A stretch of 64,000 nucleotides of DNA from PNON01 sp964387025. Lineage in GTDB: Bacteria > Chloroflexota > Anaerolineae > Anaerolineales > Anaerolineaceae. The stretch covers positions 287,498 through 351,497 of the forward strand of contig CAYLUZ010000004.1 in the NCBI GenBank assembly GCA_964387025.1, in the 5' to 3' direction. The notes beneath the pieces are model-generated. The model made no database searches. It was not told the DNA's origin and saw only the letters and a program-made list of their open reading frames with translations. The position numbers and the translations under genes are program-made. Below are positions 36,613 to 45,726 of the stretch, one piece after another (the stretch's first letter is position 1; every line of letters starts with the position of its first letter).

Positions 36613-37464
36613 TCATTGTTTTCCTGCCATCCCGATAAATTCCTCGGCTGACTTAACCTGTTCACTGATCACATCAATTAACTCGGGCAACCGCTCTGGA
36701 TTCCAACTTGTGACTTCAAATGCAATCGGGTCTATGTTGTACCTTAATCCATCTTTGCCTATCCCGATTCCCAACATGTTCAATGCCATATCTGCTATAT
36801 GTACTGAAGAAGCTATCCGAATATATTCACCAGCTTTTCCAGGCTGGTGGTGGAATTCGATCCCCTTTTGAAGGGATAACGGAAGCATCCATCGTTTTGC
36901 CAATTCTGCACCCATCTGGGCGTGATCTATTCCGAAAATTTCGATTTCCAACTCATTGAAGGATCTGCCTTGCCAGTCTATTTTTGAATCATTGATTTCA
37001 CGCAATAAAACTTCAAACGCCAGCTTACCGATATCACACATTAATCCTGCATGGTAGGCTTCTTCGGAAAAGGAATGACCAAATTTCCTGGCTACCAATT
37101 GTGCCCCTGCAGCAACGCCAATGGAATGTTTCCATAAGTCTCCCCGGTCAAGTGCATAACCGGGAATTGGTTTATATAAATAAGTAGATACTGAAGCGGC
37201 TAATACGAGGCTTTGGATTGTATCCTGTCCTAAATAAACTACTGCTTGTTGTACAGTCGACGCTGGTTGTTCTAAGCCATAATACGAAGAGTTTACCCAT
37301 TTAAGTATCGTGCTGGTCAGACCTTGATCCATTATAAGGACTTCTGCCAGATCGCTCATATTTGATTTGGGATTGCGAATCAAACTCAACGCTTTCTGAG
37401 CTACTTGAGGTAGTGGTGGAAGGTCGCCTACCTTTTTTAACAAGGCGTCGATATTATTTTTCAT
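36613..37464 (-). CDS. HDOD-domain protein in the che operon
   Basis: A 283-residue protein consisting almost wholly of an HDOD domain: LPPLPQVAQKALSLI near residue 14, the WVNSSYYG segment and CDIGKLAFEVLL. The HD-superfamily metal residues are only partly kept, as is usual for HDOD proteins, which act as signalling scaffolds. Its start overlaps the cheR stop by 4 bases, so translation is coupled. HDOD genes next to chemotaxis operons are known in several phyla; the role is unclear. Confidence 0.88.
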   Translation of the reverse strand: MKNNIDALLKKVGDLPPLPQVAQKALSLIRNPKSNMSDLAEVLIMDQGLTSTILKWVNSSYYGLEQPASTVQQAVVYLGQDTIQSLVLAASVSTYLYKPIPGYALDRGDLWKHSIGVAAGAQLVARKFGHSFSEEAYHAGLMCDIGKLAFEVLLREINDSKIDWQGRSFNELEIEIFGIDHAQMGAELAKRWMLPLSLQKGIEFHHQPGKAGEYIRIASSVHIADMALNMLGIGIGKDGLRYNIDPIAFEVTSWNPERLPELIDVISEQVKSAEEFIGMAGKQ

Positions 37465-38276
37465 TTACCGTTTCCTTTGTAGTAAAATGATCCGCCTACA
37501 TTCGTGAAACCAATTTCAGATGGACGTGGAATGATCTCAGTTCCTCCAAGGAAAAGGACTCCACCGTTGCGCAAACCATCACAAAATTTTTTGTAAAGAA
37601 CAGCCTTAGCTTCGATCGTAAAATATATAATTACGTTTCGACAAACGATTAGATCGAAATTATTTTCGAAAGGGTCTGTAAGCATGTTTTGTTCTTTAAA
37701 AGTGACCCGTTTTGCAATATTTTCTTTAATATAAAACTGTGAATTGACATCATCAAAATACTTTTTTCGATGCTCCGGGGATACATTACGCGTATCATCT
37801 GCAGTATACGGTCCTCGTGCTCGTGCTTTCGTGAGAATAGTACGGTCAAGGTCGGTAGCTAACAAGTAATGGTTACGTCCGGGTGCCAGTTCCTCAAGAA
37901 TTATAGAAAGAGTATATGGTTCTGATCCATTGGAACAACCAGCGCTCCAGATTCGCAACCCATTTTTACTTCCTGGGGTATGGTTGATGGATAATTCTTT
38001 GACCAACCCCGGAAAAACGGTTTTTCTTAGGGAATCCCATCTGTCTTGATCTCTAAAAAATTCAGAGACATTAATTGTCAGGTAATCACGAAATTTTGCT
38101 GTATCAGCCGGGTTTTTACTCAAGAAAAAAAAGTAATCGTCCCAATTTTTTCCATCAACTCTGATCAACCAGGAATCAAGGCGACGTTGCATCTGCTCGC
38201 TTTTATACTGATTTAGGTCAATATTCAGCATCTTTTTTATGTTTTGTTTAATTTTCTGGTAGGTTACGTCTTCCAT
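37461..38276 (-). CDS. cheR: Chemoreceptor methyltransferase CheR
   Basis: A 271-residue SAM-dependent enzyme that methylates glutamates on receptor helices. It shows the small N-terminal helical domain (about 1-75), LTINVSEFFRD, the SAM-binding IWSAGCSNGSEPYTLS near residue 108, and DLIVCRNVIIYF. Standard length. It lies between cheB (9-base gap) and the HDOD gene (4-base overlap). None of the receptors here ends in a CheR-tethering pentapeptide, so recruitment must be through the substrate helices. Confidence 0.95.
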   Translation of the reverse strand: MEDVTYQKIKQNIKKMLNIDLNQYKSEQMQRRLDSWLIRVDGKNWDDYFFFLSKNPADTAKFRDYLTINVSEFFRDQDRWDSLRKTVFPGLVKELSINHTPGSKNGLRIWSAGCSNGSEPYTLSIILEELAPGRNHYLLATDLDRTILTKARARGPYTADDTRNVSPEHRKKYFDDVNSQFYIKENIAKRVTFKEQNMLTDPFENNFDLIVCRNVIIYFTIEAKAVLYKKFCDGLRNGGVLFLGGTEIIPRPSEIGFTNVGGSFYYKGNGK

Positions 38277-38285
38277 GATCGCCTT

Positions 38286-39377
38286 TTATGAAATTGAATG
38301 ATTACTAGAGCTGAGACGTTTATGGATCGCACCAGCTATCTTATTTAGTGGTAGAACCTCATCAGTAACCCCAGCTTCATACACACTACGAGGCATTCCC
38401 CACACAACACAGCTTGATTCAGCTTCTGCAATTATTTGACCACCCGCTTCATGAATTAATCGGCTCCCAACTGTCCCATCACTTCCCATTCCTGTAAGGA
38501 TTATGCCAATTAATGACTTACCATAGAGACCTACCATGGAGGCCATAGTCACATCGATCGCTGGGCGAACTCCATTAACAGGCGGGTTTTGATTAGTCAC
38601 GACCACTCCATTCCTATCGAAAATCAAATGAAATCCACCCGGGGCTAATAAAGCTAGGCCAGCCTCAAGTCTGTCACCTGGTTCTGCTTCCTTAACTTTC
38701 AGATCAGATAAACTATCCAGTCTGTCTGCTAAGGATCTGGTAAAACCAGCAGGCATATGTTGAATAATGATATATGCTGCCGATAATTTTGCGGAAATTT
38801 CCGGAATAAGTGCATTTAATGCTCTGGGTCCACCTGTGGAAGATCCAATAACCACAATTTTGTCCAGACTGTTAATTGGCCGGGTAGGTTTGAGTGAATT
38901 GAGTAAAGGTAGCGATGAGGACTTGACGGAGGGTAGAAGGGAAAATACACGTGAACCAGCAGCTTTAATGATCTTTGCTGCAACATCAGCCATAACAATA
39001 TTAATTGTGGATTTGTTTACTGGCTTGGCAATAAAATCCACTGCTCCCAATGTTAAGGCTTTAACTGTTTCCAATGTCCCTTCAGCAGTTAAGCTGCTCA
39101 GCATAACCACCGGGCGTGGAAAATGGATCATAATCTCCTTAAGAGTTGATAATCCATCCATGTGAGGCATCTCGACATCAAGAGTAACAACATCTGGATT
39201 TAACTTTGGTATCAATTCCAATGCTTCTATTCCATCATGTGCAGAACCGATCACCTGAATTCCAGGGCATTCGTTAAGGTGTTTGGTGATTGTAAATCGC
39301 ATAAACGCAGAATCATCAACGACCAGAACACGAACCGGCTTATTTTCTGCCATGAGAGAACCAAACCCGAGAGACAC
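38286..39377 (-). CDS. cheB: Protein-glutamate methylesterase/deamidase CheB
   Basis: A REC domain (about residues 15-135, DDSAFMRF and VTLDVEMPHMDG) is followed by the methylesterase domain (about 170-355) with catalytic serine in IGSSTGGPRAL, histidine in IQHMPAGFT and aspartate in LTGMGSDG. It removes methyl groups added by CheR. The listed GTG start adds eight residues before an internal ATG at 39353; neither has a convincing ribosome binding site, so the start is uncertain. 13 bases after cheY. Confidence 0.94.
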   Translation of the reverse strand: MSLGFGSLMAENKPVRVLVVDDSAFMRFTITKHLNECPGIQVIGSAHDGIEALELIPKLNPDVVTLDVEMPHMDGLSTLKEIMIHFPRPVVMLSSLTAEGTLETVKALTLGAVDFIAKPVNKSTINIVMADVAAKIIKAAGSRVFSLLPSVKSSSLPLLNSLKPTRPINSLDKIVVIGSSTGGPRALNALIPEISAKLSAAYIIIQHMPAGFTRSLADRLDSLSDLKVKEAEPGDRLEAGLALLAPGGFHLIFDRNGVVVTNQNPPVNGVRPAIDVTMASMVGLYGKSLIGIILTGMGSDGTVGSRLIHEAGGQIIAEAESSCVVWGMPRSVYEAGVTDEVLPLNKIAGAIHKRLSSSNHSIS

Positions 39378-39390
39378 AGTAATTAATTTC

Positions 39391-39747
39391 CTATCCTAGC
39401 AATTTATTGATGGCACTCATAACACGGTCACGGTCAAATGGTTTGACGATGAAATCTTTCGCTCCGGATTTTACAGCTTCAAGAACAACAGATTCCTGAC
39501 CAAGTGCGGTCAACATGACAACCTTTGCATTTGGATCCATCTTTCTTAACTCTTTTAATGCAGTTAATCCATCCATCTCTGGCATGGTTACATCCATGAG
39601 AACCAAATCCGGCTTTTTTGATTTATAGGATTCAATCGCTTTCAATCCATTTTCTGCTTCTGCCACTTCAAAACCTTCTCCAACAAGCATCTTACTTATT
39701 CGGACCCTTAAAAACTCTGCATCATCTACAATCAATATATGTGTCAT
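39391..39747 (-). CDS. cheY: Chemotaxis response regulator CheY
   Basis: A stand-alone receiver of 118 residues. Acidic pair in ILIVDDAEF, phospho-acceptor aspartate in LVLMDVTMPEMDG, threonine in VVMLTALGQ and lysine in FIVKPFDRD. The frame runs 16 codons further upstream into cheD, but ATG 39747 has AGGAG at good spacing and gives the standard length. CheY-P carries the kinase output. No flagellar switch or pilus motor gene is in the window, so its target is unknown. Confidence 0.95.
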   Translation of the reverse strand: MTHILIVDDAEFLRVRISKMLVGEGFEVAEAENGLKAIESYKSKKPDLVLMDVTMPEMDGLTALKELRKMDPNAKVVMLTALGQESVVLEAVKSGAKDFIVKPFDRDRVMSAINKLLG

Positions 39748-39769
39748 TCTTGTCGCTCCTTTGTTGTTT

Positions 39770-40252
39770 TCATAATTCTTTTTCCGTACCACCAATGACT
39801 CTAACTGTCATATGCCCGGAAGCGATATATAATCGAACTGTTCGGCCGATATTTCCTCCGAATTCCGAGTTACGTACTTTTAAATTCATTTTTTCGAAAA
39901 CTTGTATTGCACTTGCAACATTCCTCGTTCCAATATCAAATGTTTTTGATAATTGAGTATTAATTAACATGTTCGCCCCACCAGCAAAATAGATCACAAT
40001 GTTATTATCAGAACCATTACTTTTAATCTTATCCAATAAGATTGGTATCCCTGTGTTTACAAATTTTGTGGGAGAGTCATTTCCACCATCAAATTTCTCT
40101 GGTAAGACTGCGTGTAGTAATCCACCAGTTTTCGTGACAGGATTATACATACCGATACCAACACAAGAGCCTAGTCCATATGCAACCAGGACATCCTCCG
40201 GATCGTGACTGATAACCAACTCTCCCAAACCAACGCTTAATGAATTAGCCAT
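39770..40252 (-). CDS. cheD: Chemoreceptor glutamine deamidase CheD
   Basis: A 160-residue CheD with catalytic cysteine in YGLGSCVGIGMY, histidine in LLHAVLPEK and the conserved IVIYFAGGANML. It deamidates receptor glutamines, and in the Bacillus/Thermotoga scheme it binds CheC as part of an adaptation feedback loop. It lies only 3 bases from the cheC stop, the usual pairing. The full residue set suggests an active enzyme. Confidence 0.95.
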   Translation of the reverse strand: MANSLSVGLGELVISHDPEDVLVAYGLGSCVGIGMYNPVTKTGGLLHAVLPEKFDGGNDSPTKFVNTGIPILLDKIKSNGSDNNIVIYFAGGANMLINTQLSKTFDIGTRNVASAIQVFEKMNLKVRNSEFGGNIGRTVRLYIASGHMTVRVIGGTEKEL

Positions 40253-40255
40253 AAC

Positions 40256-40864
40256 TTATAATTTGTCTGCAAAGGCTTTTAGGGTTGTTTTGTCCGGTAT
40301 CACCCAAAAATCAGTCTGTACCGATCGATCCTTACAAATAAACGAGGCCTGAAAAGTAAGCACATAATCCTCAATTCCACCTGTAGCAGCAACAATAATA
40401 TCCAGAATAGCACCAACCATATCCACCATTACGGCTGGTGGAGTGGGTCGGGCGGCTATTCCAGTCAGGGCAGCAACAGCATTTAAGAAAAATGCGGTTG
40501 TTAGATTTCCTACTTCAGCTAAAGCTGATCTTTCCATTGCCCGCAATTCAGTAGTTGTACCAGGAGGTACCTCCATCAGCAGATCAACTAATTCCAATGC
40601 TTTCAGGTATGGAATGATTAGCATAAAATGCCCTGATAGATCACCTTCAGATTTCAAATAGATACCAACGGCTTCATTCTCAGGGCCACCCAACGCCATT
40701 GGAATTTCTTTAACATTAATCATTTTCACGCATGGATTGTCCACTCGGAGATTCGCCCCTACCATGGAGGATAGCCCATTGGCAGCATTGGTCAATCCTT
40801 CCTTGGCAATAGATTGAAGGAGGGTATAAAGTTCTTGATTAATTTCTTTACTTTGTTCTGCCAT
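40256..40864 (-). CDS. cheC: CheC-type CheY-P phosphatase
   Basis: A 202-residue CheC/CheX/FliY-fold protein. The second phosphatase signature is intact (SALAEVGNLTTAFF). The first, normally ExxN before the conserved NAA helix, is degenerate here (AKEGLTNAANGLS), so only one active site is expected, as in some CheC subclasses. The adjacent cheD supports a CheC-CheD complex controlling receptor adaptation. Separated by 13 bases from cheA. Confidence 0.9.
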   Translation of the reverse strand: MAEQSKEINQELYTLLQSIAKEGLTNAANGLSSMVGANLRVDNPCVKMINVKEIPMALGGPENEAVGIYLKSEGDLSGHFMLIIPYLKALELVDLLMEVPPGTTTELRAMERSALAEVGNLTTAFFLNAVAALTGIAARPTPPAVMVDMVGAILDIIVAATGGIEDYVLTFQASFICKDRSVQTDFWVIPDKTTLKAFADKL

Positions 40865-40877
40865 GTTTTAGTTTTCC

Positions 40878-43277
40878 TTAATGAAGACCAGAGACTTTAT
40901 ATAATCCTGCAACATCCAATATTAGGGCTACTTGACCATCTCCAAGGATGGCTGCACTGGAAATTCCAGGAGTTTCACCGATGATAGAATTCAGCAATTT
41001 TACGACTACTTCTTCTTCGCCCATTAATGAATCAACAATCAAACCAATTTCCAGTTTGTTGGATCGAACAACAACCATATATGGATCTTTAACTTTTTGC
41101 TTAGTATCGAGGTTGAATACATCTGATAAATGAATTAATGTAATTACCTTATCGCGTAATTGGGTAACAGGCTTTCCGTTGACAACCTTGATGTCTTTGG
41201 CTTGAAGGTGTTGAGTTTCAACAACCATTACCAGGGGTATGGCAAATGTAATATCACTGGCTCTGATTAATAGTGTAGGAACAATTGCCAATGTGAGTGG
41301 AAGAGAAATTCCAAATATGCTGCCTTTTCCAGGGTGGGTTTCGACTACAATTGTTCCATTCAATCGTTCGATATTCGTTCGGACAATATCCATTCCCACT
41401 CCACGACCCGAGATGTCAGATAAAGCCTTGGAGGTAGACAAGCCAGACAGAAATATTAGATCTATGGCTTTCTCCTCAGACATACTTGCAGCCTCGTTCT
41501 GAGTAATTAGCCCTTTGGCAACAGCACTTGCTTTTAACTTATCAATATTTATTCCATTCCCATCGTCTTCTACCGTGAGAACGATTCTTCCCTGTTCGTG
41601 CCGGGCAGAAAGGGTAACCGTTCCTCGTGGATTTTTTCCTACCGCGATTCGTTCTGTAGGTGTTTCAATACCATGATCCACTGAATTTCGGAGCAAGTGA
41701 ATGAGTGGATCATTAAGTTCTTCGATTACTGAACGGTCTAATTCTGTGTCTTGACCTTTGAGAACCAGATCCAGCTCTTTTCCAGTTTTCTGGGCTAGAT
41801 CACGAACAAGCCGAGGAAATTTTGCAAAAACATTTGATATAGGAAGCATGCGTATATGCATTACTTCTTCCTGAAGCTGATCAGTGATCCTTCCAATATG
41901 AACAATTGTGTCAGATAGACTACTAATCTTGTCATTTCCCCGATACATTACTTCCAATTGATTTCTGAGTTGGTTTATCCTATTACGGTCTGTGATTAAT
42001 TCACCTACCAGGTTCATTAAGGCATCCAATCTCTCCACCGATGTGCGAACTGTCTTGTCTACGGTTTTGTCTTTTGCTTTTTCAGCATCCTGAGCAGCAA
42101 TGATCGTAGATTTTTGCTGCTGCATATATTTTGCAATTGCTCTATCAAAGGTGTCCTGGCTACCCACTCCCATTTGTACCAGTATTTGCCCGAGCAATGG
42201 AGTATTTCCGCCATCCTTAGATAGTCTCTTTTGCGTCTTAAGCGCCTCAACAAGCTCATTTTCAGATATCGTTCCATTTTCTACTAAAAAATCACCAAGT
42301 TTTATAGGTTCACTATTTTTTAATGCATCCGATTGGGCCGGGGAGCTGGATTTAGGTTGAACTAGCTCAATTGTTGAATCTCCCAAAATAATTCGATCGA
42401 TTTCAGAAATCCGAGTGAGATCTTGGCGGATCATATCAATTGGTTGGTTTGGAACAAACATCGCAATTATTTGTTTAACAGGTTTTGATGCTTCGATTTC
42501 CGCCTGGGTTGGGCTCATTTCTTTGATTGTGCCTGATGATTGCAAAACCATCATGACCTGAAATGCCCTTGCAGCTGGAGCAATGCTCTTGGGAGAGATC
42601 TCTATTTCTATCTTTATTGGTTTTTGAATATCCGGCAATATTTCCACAGATGGAGGTTTAGTTTCTTCTAAAATCTTTGGTGAAATTAATGAGTCTTTGA
42701 TTTTTGTAACTGGCTGAGTTTGATCAACAGGCATCGCTGAAGAATTAATGGAGTTTATCTTTTTCTTCTTAGTTACATTTGATTTCTTATGTTCAATGAC
42801 TTCTTGTAAAGTTGACTCATGTTTTTCTGCGGGTTTTGTGACGATGACTGATTCAGATGTTGAAGAACTACTTACAACGCTAGCTGCCTTTATGAAGGCA
42901 TCCATTTCTTCAACCATGAATTCTACGTCGATATTAGATTCATTCAGGTCAATGACCTCTTCCCTTAAGGTTCTAAGAGCGTCTATTGATTTGAGGCATA
43001 TATCAATAAAATTGGAGGATATCGAAAAGGTTTTCTTCCTAATTCCATCAAAGCCAGTTTCAAGGGCATGAGTAAGTTTTACAAGGCGGGAATGTCCTAT
43101 CATTCCGGCCATACCTTTCAATGTATGGGCGGACCTGAACAAAGCCTGAATTAACTCAGGGTCATCAACTTCTTGTTCTAATTTTACGAGTCCTTCTTCC
43201 AAAACTTGCAGATGGTCTTCAGTTTCTGCCATGAATAAGGGCATTTCGTCAGGACTGATATCAAAAGTTAACGGCAT
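40878..43277 (-). CDS. cheA: Chemotaxis histidine kinase CheA with extra MshEN-like module
   Basis: A 799-residue kinase: HPt domain 1-110 with phospho-histidine His51 in AHTLKGMAG, a linker, a P2-like segment about 235-305, an additional module about 325-388, dimerisation helices about 408-480, an ATPase domain about 480-660 (LLRNSVDHGIE, VEDDGNGI, GRGVGMDIV) and a CheW-like regulatory domain 660-799. The longer than usual linker region carries the extra module. Good GGAGG before the ATG. First gene of the nine-gene operon, which has no cheW of its own. Confidence 0.96.
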   Translation of the reverse strand: MPLTFDISPDEMPLFMAETEDHLQVLEEGLVKLEQEVDDPELIQALFRSAHTLKGMAGMIGHSRLVKLTHALETGFDGIRKKTFSISSNFIDICLKSIDALRTLREEVIDLNESNIDVEFMVEEMDAFIKAASVVSSSSTSESVIVTKPAEKHESTLQEVIEHKKSNVTKKKKINSINSSAMPVDQTQPVTKIKDSLISPKILEETKPPSVEILPDIQKPIKIEIEISPKSIAPAARAFQVMMVLQSSGTIKEMSPTQAEIEASKPVKQIIAMFVPNQPIDMIRQDLTRISEIDRIILGDSTIELVQPKSSSPAQSDALKNSEPIKLGDFLVENGTISENELVEALKTQKRLSKDGGNTPLLGQILVQMGVGSQDTFDRAIAKYMQQQKSTIIAAQDAEKAKDKTVDKTVRTSVERLDALMNLVGELITDRNRINQLRNQLEVMYRGNDKISSLSDTIVHIGRITDQLQEEVMHIRMLPISNVFAKFPRLVRDLAQKTGKELDLVLKGQDTELDRSVIEELNDPLIHLLRNSVDHGIETPTERIAVGKNPRGTVTLSARHEQGRIVLTVEDDGNGINIDKLKASAVAKGLITQNEAASMSEEKAIDLIFLSGLSTSKALSDISGRGVGMDIVRTNIERLNGTIVVETHPGKGSIFGISLPLTLAIVPTLLIRASDITFAIPLVMVVETQHLQAKDIKVVNGKPVTQLRDKVITLIHLSDVFNLDTKQKVKDPYMVVVRSNKLEIGLIVDSLMGEEEVVVKLLNSIIGETPGISSAAILGDGQVALILDVAGLYKVSGLH
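42114..42305 (-). other. MshEN/T2SSE-N-like module within CheA
   Basis: Encodes CheA residues about 325-388. The pattern LGDFLVENGTISENELVEAL, then LGQILVQMGVGSQDTFDRAI, is that of two repeated LGxxLvxxGxisxxxlxxAl units found at the N-terminus of GspE/PilB-type secretion ATPases, where related domains bind c-di-GMP. The c-di-GMP-binding RLGxxL-type arginine is not evident (KLGDFL, LLGQIL), so binding is uncertain. Confidence 0.65.
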
Positions 43278-44038
43278 TCAAATCCTCCAGGAGGATACAA
43301 ATAGAATCACTGCATCCAAAGATCTGATCATAAAACTGAATAGAATGAATAATCTTTAATGGTTTTAACATGCCGAAACTCTATTCTCAGTAAACCTTAC
43401 GTAAAAAGACCGAAAAGAACACATGAAACTTGTTGTAATGTTGAGAAACCAGGGGTGAAATTATGCAAATTTTCGGAAGAAATTACTATTCCCCGTCTAA
43501 TTATTGGAAAAATGCCAGGCGGACAGAGCATAGAAAAAAATATATTCACAATAATGATGAAATTTCTACTAAAATTTTGATAATTCCATTATCTTCACAC
43601 AGGAACTAATTATTAATCAAATTTCCTTTCTTTCGGTCATAAATTTATAAAATATCAAAAAAAATATGCTGACAATATTGGAACAATGGTGGCATCCGAG
43701 GATTTATCGATATGGTTAAACCAAATGTGGTTTTACAGGAATTGCTGCTAGATAGATAGGTATTTATTACCTAGGAACTTCCCTTAGAGTTACTATTGAT
43801 CGAATAGCTAATTGAGTAGAAAATCCTCCGAGATATCATTTAAAGTTTTAAGTTTTCAAAATAATTTTAGGTCTAAAAAATGGCATAAATTAGAGTAAAA
43901 ACTCCCATTTATACATCCTTTATGTAGCTTTCAGTTGCCTTTTACTGTCTTTAATTTTCATTTGATTATGATTAGAGTTGATCTTAATAAGTAAACCCAT
44001 GTTTACGTTGGGTGATTATTTTTGTATAGAATGGAAAA
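43278..44038. other. Divergent intergenic region between cheA and the glycosyltransferase genes
   Basis: 761 AT-rich bases. The short frame at 43359-43580 has no ribosome binding site or recognisable product and I do not call it. The region must hold the che operon promoter and that of the glycosyltransferase unit. The only clear structure is the inverted repeat at 43991-44006. Confidence 0.6.
43991..44006. promoter_or_regulatory. Inverted repeat, possible operator
   Basis: GTAAAC, CCAT, GTTTAC: perfect 6-bp arms 33 bases before the glycosyltransferase start. The right arm overlaps a weak -35-like TTTACG (44001), 17 bases before TATAGA (about 44024). If used, the transcript would be nearly leaderless. 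Confidence 0.35.
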
Positions 44039-45718
44039 ATGGACTATATATTGGCGCAACTCACTGATCTCACTTTAATTAAAGCTACTGGCCATGAACA
44101 ATTGTCCTCGAACCGACTAAAAGAGGCAATGCAAACATTCGCGAATCTGATACGTGAATACCCAGCAGATCTTGAAGCATACTTGGTTCTTGGTGATTTA
44201 TACCTCGCTGGAGAAATGTTCTCCGCTGCGTTACTCCTCTACCAAAAAGCACTTATACTGGATCCGGAAAATTTTGAAATTTCAAACAGGATCAATCTAG
44301 CAAAGATAGAAGGCAACCATGACCAGCCAGACATGGATCCGATTTCGGATGCGTCCTTGGATCGACTTTATGTTATCCTAGCTAAGGATGACCATCATGT
44401 AGAGGTTCAAGATGTTGATCAAGCAACTAAATTATTGGACCAGATCATTCACAGCAAAAATCCAGCCGAATTAGTAGCTCTTCACCTCGATCAGATTGAA
44501 AACCTTCTTCCAGCTTTACTGGAATTAAATATCAGGCAAGCAAAATTGGAAAACCGAGAGGTGCTTGCGTCAAGTCTTGAGGAATTACAACAGGCAATCA
44601 ATTCCGAAAATTATTGGCCAATTTCGGGTGTAAAAACGAAAGACTATGAACAAAATAATCCTGTTGAACATTTTGCAGGTAAAGTAACATTGTTGGTACC
44701 CGATCGACATAATCCTTCAGCTAGAGCTTCTTTCATTTTTGAATGCCTGGAAGCAGCAGGATGTTCATGCACTATTATGGATGAATCTAATTCAATAGAT
44801 CATTTGGCTGAAGATGTCACTATAGCCTGTAATCCGCATATTAATCCCTGGCTTTTAGAATACATGGCGGCAAAAACAACAAATAAACAACCAATCATTC
44901 TGGATCTGGATAAGGATTTTGAAGAGATGCCAGTTTACCACCCACAATATATGAATACCGGTTTAGGTTCACCTGCAAATGCCCGGGCTTACTCGGCAGC
45001 ATTATTGCTATCAAATATAGTAACTGTTCCTTCACAAAAATTTGCAGATAGTCTTAACCACATAGGTTACAAAGCTACAACAATCCCAGATGGTTGGTCC
45101 CGTTCGAATTTATTGTGGGATAAAACATCGAATCCCAGGAATACGATTAATATTGGTTGGTTGGGAAGTACTGGATTACCAGAGGATGTGGTTGAGATTC
45201 GTAGGATCATCAATAGGGTGATTCGTGAGTTTCCCAGGGCACAGCTAGTAATTTCAGAAAGTAATAATGCGTTTCAATTGTTTAGCAGTTTACCAGATAA
45301 TCGAAAATTATTCATTCCTGAAGTTTCCAATGAAGACAATCCATACCTTTTAGGCCAACTGGATATTCTTGTGGTTCCAACAAAAAACATTCCTTATAAT
45401 ATGACAAAATCAGATACCATATTAATGGAAGCTGGGGTGAAAAGACTTCCTTGGGTTGCAGGAAATCTTCCTTCCTTTACCGAATGGAATAGTGGGGGGT
45501 TGCTGGCAAACACATTAGAAGAATGGCATACAAACCTTCGTCAGTTAGTTATGGATCGGGAGATGCGATCAAAACTTGGGGATGATGGTTGTAAGAAGGC
45601 CCAACAAAGAGAAATGCAGTTGATGAAAAGATTTTGGGTTGATGTTATTGACGAAGCATTAGAAGCAACGTCAATTAGAGGATTAAACTCAGCTTCCCAT
45701 TCTATCAAACAGGGGTAA
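44039..45718 (+). CDS. TPR-containing glycosyltransferase
   Basis: A 559-residue soluble protein. The first 100 residues hold TPR-like helices (LKEAMQTFANLIREYPADLEAY, then AALLLYQKALILDPEN). The C-terminal 350 residues look like a GT-B glycosyltransferase, with NIGWLGSTGLPEDV and a terminal donor-site region ending in an E-containing motif (TILMEAGVKRLPWVAG). The central segment is poorly conserved. TPR-GT proteins often modify proteins or surface polymers. It is followed by a second glycosyltransferase 8 bases away. No clear ribosome binding site. Confidence 0.8.
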   Translation: MDYILAQLTDLTLIKATGHEQLSSNRLKEAMQTFANLIREYPADLEAYLVLGDLYLAGEMFSAALLLYQKALILDPENFEISNRINLAKIEGNHDQPDMDPISDASLDRLYVILAKDDHHVEVQDVDQATKLLDQIIHSKNPAELVALHLDQIENLLPALLELNIRQAKLENREVLASSLEELQQAINSENYWPISGVKTKDYEQNNPVEHFAGKVTLLVPDRHNPSARASFIFECLEAAGCSCTIMDESNSIDHLAEDVTIACNPHINPWLLEYMAAKTTNKQPIILDLDKDFEEMPVYHPQYMNTGLGSPANARAYSAALLLSNIVTVPSQKFADSLNHIGYKATTIPDGWSRSNLLWDKTSNPRNTINIGWLGSTGLPEDVVEIRRIINRVIREFPRAQLVISESNNAFQLFSSLPDNRKLFIPEVSNEDNPYLLGQLDILVVPTKNIPYNMTKSDTILMEAGVKRLPWVAGNLPSFTEWNSGGLLANTLEEWHTNLRQLVMDREMRSKLGDDGCKKAQQREMQLMKRFWVDVIDEALEATSIRGLNSASHSIKQG

Positions 45719-45726
45719 GGATAATC

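Noticed and set aside
43359..43580. 73-codon plus-strand frame upstream of cheA
   Set aside because: No ribosome binding site, no recognisable domain, and composition like the surrounding non-coding DNA.
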